Source of the DNA: Deltaproteobacteria bacterium
GTDB taxonomy: Bacteria > Desulfobacterota_C > Deferrisomatia > Deferrisomatales > JACRMM01
Direction of reading: 5' to 3'
NCBI GenBank assembly: GCA_016218905.1
Contig: JACRCS010000754.1
Coordinates: 1 to 17,797, forward strand
DNA length: 17,797 bases
Part shown: positions 13,311 to 17,797 of the stretch, in pieces
How the letters are laid out: the number at the start of each line of letters is the position of its first letter
How positions within the stretch are numbered: the stretch's first letter is position 1
Notes under the pieces: generated by a model
Seen by the model: only the letters and a program-made list of their open reading frames with translations
Database searches by the model: none
Told to the model about the DNA's origin: nothing
Program-made: the position numbers and the translations under genes

Positions 13311-15266
13311 TCAGACACTGATGAGGCCAGCCAGGGGGATCTGGAGAGCCTGGCCGACAAAGTAGAGGCTCGCCGTCAAGCCGGCTGCAGTGGGGACGGA
13401 AACCTGCCAGCGCCGATACCCGGCGAACCGGGAAGCGACCAGCACGTACACGCCGGTCGCGAGGGGCAGCCCGAGCAGAAGAAAGAGGAAGAGGTAGACG
13501 ACGTACCCTGCAAAGGAGAGCCAGGCAGACACGCCCGCCTGCGACGGCTCCGAGCTCGCCGGGAGAGGAGCGGAGCGGAAGAGAGCGCGAAGCGCCGGGG
13601 CGAGGAGATAGAGGCTCAACGCCAGGCCCACCACGGAGGCCATGCGCGGGAGCAGGGCTGCGTCCCGGCTGTACTCGCCGGACTTCCAGAGGACCAGACC
13701 GAACAACAGGATAGCGAAGGTCAGGAGGGCCACTTCGACGGACGCAGGCGCCTTCGTCTTCGATTCCGCCGTTGCAGCGAGGGAGGCGTCCGCCTTCTTG
13801 CGCCGGAAGAGGGAGGAAACGAAGGGCCACGCGAGGAACGCGAGAGTTGCCACGATGATGGCCAGACAGATCGGGCGCGTGAAGAAGATGGAATACGAGC
13901 CGAGCCCCACCCGGAGCGCCCGGTGGAAGTTGACCTCCACCAGCGGGCCCAGCAAGACGCCCAACAGCAACGAAACGGTCGGATACCGAGCCTTTTCGGA
14001 AAGAAAGCCGAGAACGCCCAACACGATCATTGCGCCGACGTCGAAAGCGGTATTCCTCTCGACGTAGGCCCCCAAGAAACAGAGCACCAGAACGACCGGA
14101 GCCAAGATCGCATTCGGGACGAGCGCGACCTTTGCGAAGTACTTCGCCACCGAGAATCCGGTGATCAGCAGGCACGCCTGCGTGAGCAGGATCCCCGCGA
14201 AGATCGCGTAAGGAAGGCTGCCCGACTGCATGAACATGGGTCCCGGCTGGATACCGTGGATGATGAGCGCACCCATCAGGATCGCCCCCGTCAACGAGCC
14301 GGGGATCCCCAGCGTGAAGCTGGGGATCAGGTCGCCGACGACGCAGGATCCCTTGCTCACCTCGGCGGCGGTCAGCCCCGCGACGGCTCCGCGGCCGAAT
14401 TCGTCCCGCTCCCGGGAGTATTTCTTCTCGACCAGATAGCCCGTCACCGTGGCGAGCGTCGTCCCGAGGGCCGGAAGGATGCCGATGAAGAGCCCCACGA
14501 TCGCCGACCTCGCGACCGTCATCGGTCGCTTCAGGATCTCCACGACGCCGGCGAGAGAGCGGTCTCTGGCGGCCGTAAGTTCGAGCGCGTTCTGCTGCGG
14601 GCCTTTCTCGAAGAGGTCGGTCACCTGGGAGAGCGCGAAGAGCCCGAGCATCGAGATGACGACGGGGATCCCGCCCTCCAAAGACAGGATCCCGAACGAG
14701 AAGCGGGAGGTCAGGCCCGCAATGGGATCAGCGCCCACGCAGGAGATGACGATGCCGACGCTCGCCCAGAGGATTCCCTTGAGCGTCTCCTCCTTGGACG
14801 CGATGGAGACCAGACCTAGAGCCATGACGCCGAGGGCGAAGTACTCGGGCGCGCCGATCTCGATGGCGAAGGCCGTGAGCGGCTTCGCGATGGCGATCAG
14901 GAGGATCCAGCCGAACAACCCGCCGAGGAAGGAGCCGAAAGCCGCGATTCCGAGCGCCATTCCGCCCCGGCCCTGCCGCGTGAGGGCGTAGCCGTCCCAA
15001 CAGGAGGGGACGGACACCGGACTGCCGGGTATGTTCGTCAGGATCGAAGTTACGGAGTCTCCGTAGCAGCCGGTCGCGTGGATCGCGCAGAGGAAGATGA
15101 GCGCGGAGACGGGATCCATCCCGAAGGTGAAGGGCAGCATCACGGCGACGCCGAAGGCGGCGCCCACGGCCGGAAGCACTCCGATGATCAGCCCGAAGAA
15201 GTTCCCCGCCAGGAGGTACAGGAGATTGATCGGCTTGAGCGCAATCAGGAAACCCTCAACGAACAT
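13311..15266 (-). CDS. TctA-TctB fusion, permease of a tripartite tricarboxylate transporter
   Basis: A 651-residue inner-membrane protein. Residues 1 to about 490 are a complete TctA with two related halves: GLIIGVLPAVGAAFG (25-39) mirrors GLFIGILPALGTTLA (258-272), and TNIPGSPVSV (77-86) mirrors FTLGIPGSLTG (317-327). After the charged linker SLFRRKKADASLAATAESKT, residues about 508-651 carry four hydrophobic spans typical of TctB. TctA and TctB are usually separate genes, so this is a natural fusion. The start at ATG 15266 has GGAGG 5 nt upstream and lies within the end of the preceding oxidoreductase gene (11-nt overlap). Together with TctC it forms a cation-coupled, binding-protein-dependent carboxylate importer. 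Confidence 0.9.
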   Translation of the reverse strand: MFVEGFLIALKPINLLYLLAGNFFGLIIGVLPAVGAAFGVAVMLPFTFGMDPVSALIFLCAIHATGCYGDSVTSILTNIPGSPVSVPSCWDGYALTRQGRGGMALGIAAFGSFLGGLFGWILLIAIAKPLTAFAIEIGAPEYFALGVMALGLVSIASKEETLKGILWASVGIVISCVGADPIAGLTSRFSFGILSLEGGIPVVISMLGLFALSQVTDLFEKGPQQNALELTAARDRSLAGVVEILKRPMTVARSAIVGLFIGILPALGTTLATVTGYLVEKKYSRERDEFGRGAVAGLTAAEVSKGSCVVGDLIPSFTLGIPGSLTGAILMGALIIHGIQPGPMFMQSGSLPYAIFAGILLTQACLLITGFSVAKYFAKVALVPNAILAPVVLVLCFLGAYVERNTAFDVGAMIVLGVLGFLSEKARYPTVSLLLGVLLGPLVEVNFHRALRVGLGSYSIFFTRPICLAIIVATLAFLAWPFVSSLFRRKKADASLAATAESKTKAPASVEVALLTFAILLFGLVLWKSGEYSRDAALLPRMASVVGLALSLYLLAPALRALFRSAPLPASSEPSQAGVSAWLSFAGYVVYLFLFLLLGLPLATGVYVLVASRFAGYRRWQVSVPTAAGLTASLYFVGQALQIPLAGLISV

Positions 15267-17797
15267 GCTGGCCTCCGGCTTGGGCGAGGATCTTCTGCCG
15301 GGTCGCGGGCAGGTCCCTGATCCGAACTCCGACCGCGTCGTAGATCGCGTTCGTAATGGCGGGGATGATCCCGATGATCCCGATCTCGGAGACGCCTTTC
15401 GCCCCCAGCGGGCCGCTCTCATCGTACTCGTCCACGAAGAGGGCACGGATGTCGGCGGGAGTGTCCTTCAGGCGTGGCACGTGGTACTTGACCAGGGAAT
15501 CCGTGACGTTCCTGCCCTGACGAATCACGAAGTCCTCGTGCAGGTCCTGTCCGATTCCCATGATCATCGCTCCCTCGACCTGTGCCCGAGCCAGGGCGGG
15601 ATTGACGATGCGGCCGCCGTCGACGGCGGTGATCGCGCTGCGCAGGTGAACCTTTCCGGAGGAGCGCTCGACCTGCAGTAGGACCGCGGTGGTCGCGTAA
15701 CCGATGGCCTGGTGCGTCTTGTAGGTTGCCGGATCGACGGTGCCGTTCTCGTTGGCGTCCGGCAGGATGTCGTTCAGGGCGGGCATCGTGTAGATGGTCT
15801 CCGCCGTTACCGCCTCGGTGCTCCTTCCGGCCGCCTCCCGGAGGGTCAGAAGCGAGGCCCCGCGGTACCGGTGTCGGACGACCCCGTCGGCGAGCTCGAG
15901 GTCCTGGGGCGGAACCTGGACCAACTCCGACGCGAGCCTCAGGACCTCCTCGCGCATCTTCCTTCCGGCGATCAGGACCGCGTGCCCCCACATGAAGATC
16001 CCCCGCGAGGACATGACTCCGCCCGCGGGCGGGGTAAGCGCCGTGTCCCCGACGATCACCTTCAGTTGATCCAAACGGCAACCGATCACGTCGGCCGCGA
16101 TCTGCGCCAGGCCCGTCACGTTGCCGGTCCCCATCTCGATGCTCGCGATGCCCATCTGGACGGTGCCGTCGGGAAGCAGCCGGAAGGCCGCGCCCGCGGA
16201 GCCGTTCTCCGGCGATTGCAGGCCGCTTCCCCCTACCGTCTTCCAGGCGCAGGCGACCCCGATCCCGGAGTCCGCATGCTGCCGTTTCAGCGGCTCGAGC
16301 TCTTCCCTGACGATCCTCTGGACGAGCTCGATCGTCTTCAGCAGACCCACTCCACCCCGGAGGATCTGGCCGGTGGCGGTCGGGACGCCGATCCTCAGCG
16401 CGTTCCGCCTCCGCAGCTCGAGGGGATCCATCCCGAGCTTCCGGGCGAGGATGTCCAGCTGGCTTTCGACCGCGAATTGGGGCTGCAGCGCGCCGAAGCC
16501 GCGCATGGCCCCCGAGATCATGTTATGTGTGAGGACGGCCCGGCTTCTGACCCGGAGATGAGGAACGTAGTAGGGACCCGTAGAAATGCCGACGGACTGC
16601 TTCACGATGCTGGGAGACCACGAGGTGTAGGCCCCACCGTCGGTCAGGAGCTCTATCTCCATCGCTTTCAGGAGCCCGCTCCCGTCCGACGCGAGCTTGT
16701 AATCCATCTGGAAGGGATGGCGCTTTGGATGGAGGCGGAACGATGCCGTCCGGGACAAGGAGACCTTCGCCGGCCGCCCGGTTTTGAGCGCCCCCAGGGC
16801 CGCCAGGGAGTGGATGTTGGGCTCGGTCTTCCCGCCGAAGGCTCCCCCGGTCGTCGTGTGGACGACCCGTATCTTTTCCAACGGCAGAGCCACCACGTTC
16901 GCGATCTGCTTGCGATCGAAGAACGGGCCCTGCGTGCCCGCGTAGACGGTCACGCCGTCGCCTTCGGGGACCGCAAGCGCGCACTCCGTCTCGAGGAAGA
17001 CGTGCTCGATCGGCTGGGTCGAGTAGGTCTCGGAGACGATCACCTCTGCTTTGCGGAGAGCGTCTTCCGCCTTCCCGCGGGCGAGGTTCATCTCCTTGAT
17101 AAGGTTGGAATCCCTTCCCGCATGGACGAGAAGCGCCTCCTTCCCGAGGGCCTCGGCCGCGGAGTAGAGGCCCGGCAGCTCTTCGTACTCGACCCGCAGG
17201 TGAAGGAGTGCTTCCTCGGCCGCCTCCGGACGCTCGGCAAAGACGACCGCGACGGGCTCTCCGAAGAACCGGACCTCTCCGGCGGCCAGCACGGGTTGGT
17301 CCTCGACGATCGCGCCGAAGCGATTGACGCCGGGAATGTCTTCGGACGTGAGGACCAGCTTCACGCCGGGGACCTCGAGAGCCGCACCGCGGTCGATCCC
17401 CTTGATGCGGGCGTGCGGGTACTCGCTCTGGAGGATCCGGCCGTGGAGGAGGTTCTCGAGATGGACCTGGTCGTCGACGAAGAGCGGGGCACCGCGCGCC
17501 TTCTGAGAGGCGTCGATCCTCTGATGGGAGTGCCCGACGTGACGCTTGGTCCCTGGGGGCGTCTCGGGTACTCCGGCGCGCAGGTATTCGGCTGCCAGGC
17601 GCACCGCGGCCGTGATCCTCGGATAGACTCCGCAGCGGCAGATATGTTTGCGAAAGGCTTTCTCGATCTCCGCGTCGCTGGGAGCGAGGCCTCTGTCCAG
17701 CAGCGCTTTCGCGGAGAGGATCATGCCCGGGGTGCAGAAGCCGCACTGGATCGCCCCGGCGTCGATGAAGGCCTGCTGGATGGGATGGAGGCCCCGC
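15256..17797 (-). CDS. [2Fe-2S]-molybdopterin oxidoreductase fusion (xanthine dehydrogenase family), 5' end outside window
   Basis: The frame is open to the right edge; 846 residues are visible. The first part is the helical [2Fe-2S] domain: QCGFCTPGM (C18, C21), then HICRCGVYPRI (C53, C55). From about residue 85 a full molybdopterin chain follows, with GGAFGGK (317-323), GAMRGFG (429-435) and GAKGVSE ending in the catalytic Glu804. The plant-type ferredoxin domain should lie beyond the edge. The CRCG-Y form of the cluster motif resembles FAD-less enzymes such as NicA and IorA rather than the LCRCTGY form of the other hydroxylase. No FAD subunit is adjacent, so electrons may go to a cytochrome or other acceptor. 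The gene overlaps the TctAB start, suggesting that it acts on the imported carboxylate or a derivative. Substrate unknown. Confidence 0.88.
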   Translation of the reverse strand, partial: RGLHPIQQAFIDAGAIQCGFCTPGMILSAKALLDRGLAPSDAEIEKAFRKHICRCGVYPRITAAVRLAAEYLRAGVPETPPGTKRHVGHSHQRIDASQKARGAPLFVDDQVHLENLLHGRILQSEYPHARIKGIDRGAALEVPGVKLVLTSEDIPGVNRFGAIVEDQPVLAAGEVRFFGEPVAVVFAERPEAAEEALLHLRVEYEELPGLYSAAEALGKEALLVHAGRDSNLIKEMNLARGKAEDALRKAEVIVSETYSTQPIEHVFLETECALAVPEGDGVTVYAGTQGPFFDRKQIANVVALPLEKIRVVHTTTGGAFGGKTEPNIHSLAALGALKTGRPAKVSLSRTASFRLHPKRHPFQMDYKLASDGSGLLKAMEIELLTDGGAYTSWSPSIVKQSVGISTGPYYVPHLRVRSRAVLTHNMISGAMRGFGALQPQFAVESQLDILARKLGMDPLELRRRNALRIGVPTATGQILRGGVGLLKTIELVQRIVREELEPLKRQHADSGIGVACAWKTVGGSGLQSPENGSAGAAFRLLPDGTVQMGIASIEMGTGNVTGLAQIAADVIGCRLDQLKVIVGDTALTPPAGGVMSSRGIFMWGHAVLIAGRKMREEVLRLASELVQVPPQDLELADGVVRHRYRGASLLTLREAAGRSTEAVTAETIYTMPALNDILPDANENGTVDPATYKTHQAIGYATTAVLLQVERSSGKVHLRSAITAVDGGRIVNPALARAQVEGAMIMGIGQDLHEDFVIRQGRNVTDSLVKYHVPRLKDTPADIRALFVDEYDESGPLGAKGVSEIGIIGIIPAITNAIYDAVGVRIRDLPATRQKILAQAGGQHVR

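Overview
This is a very GC-rich window in which one transcription direction dominates. Every complete gene lies on the minus strand; only a fragment at the far left is on the plus strand. The composition, the tripartite-tricarboxylate transporter (TTT), the two xanthine-dehydrogenase-family molybdenum enzymes and the short repeat-bearing spacers suggest a soil or groundwater bacterium. A proteobacterium or a Rokubacteria/Methylomirabilota-like lineage is possible, but nothing here fixes the taxonomy. There are no rRNA or tRNA genes, transposases or CRISPR arrays.

In transcription order (right to left) there are three blocks. Block A (17797-12239) holds a [2Fe-2S]-molybdopterin oxidoreductase fusion whose 5' end lies outside the window, a TctA-TctB fusion permease overlapping it, and a TctC substrate-binding protein. 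Block B (12050-10046) holds an XRE/cupin regulator and a non-pyrrolysine MttB-family methyltransferase. It is preceded by an AT-richer spacer with a palindrome. Block C (9954-592) is a nearly gap-free run: a [2Fe-2S] subunit, an FAD subunit and a molybdopterin subunit (a three-subunit hydroxylase), enamidase, 6-hydroxynicotinate reductase, a UPF0280 (ApbE-superfamily) protein and an 'amino acid synthesis' (DUF1185) protein. After a 151-nt repeat-rich spacer comes a CoA-acylating semialdehyde dehydrogenase, which ends at a good intrinsic terminator.

Block C looks like the upper half of the Eubacterium barkeri nicotinate fermentation: nicotinate to 6-hydroxynicotinate (molybdenum hydroxylase), to 1,4,5,6-tetrahydro-6-oxonicotinate (hnr), to 2-formylglutarate (ena). 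None of the genes for the E. barkeri lower half (hydroxymethylglutarate dehydrogenase, methyleneglutarate mutase and so on) is in the window. In their place is a relative of methylmalonate-semialdehyde dehydrogenase. 2-Formylglutarate is itself a substituted malonate semialdehyde, so this enzyme could convert it in one oxidative decarboxylation to glutaryl-CoA + CO2. That would give a short reductive nicotinate route into the glutaryl-CoA pathway.

Two more proposals follow from context. The UPF0280 protein may attach the covalent flavin of Hnr. The MttB-family protein may demethylate an N-methyl precursor such as trigonelline (N-methylnicotinate). The TTT transporter could import the substrate. 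These are inferences; the enamidase and Hnr identities are the firmest calls.
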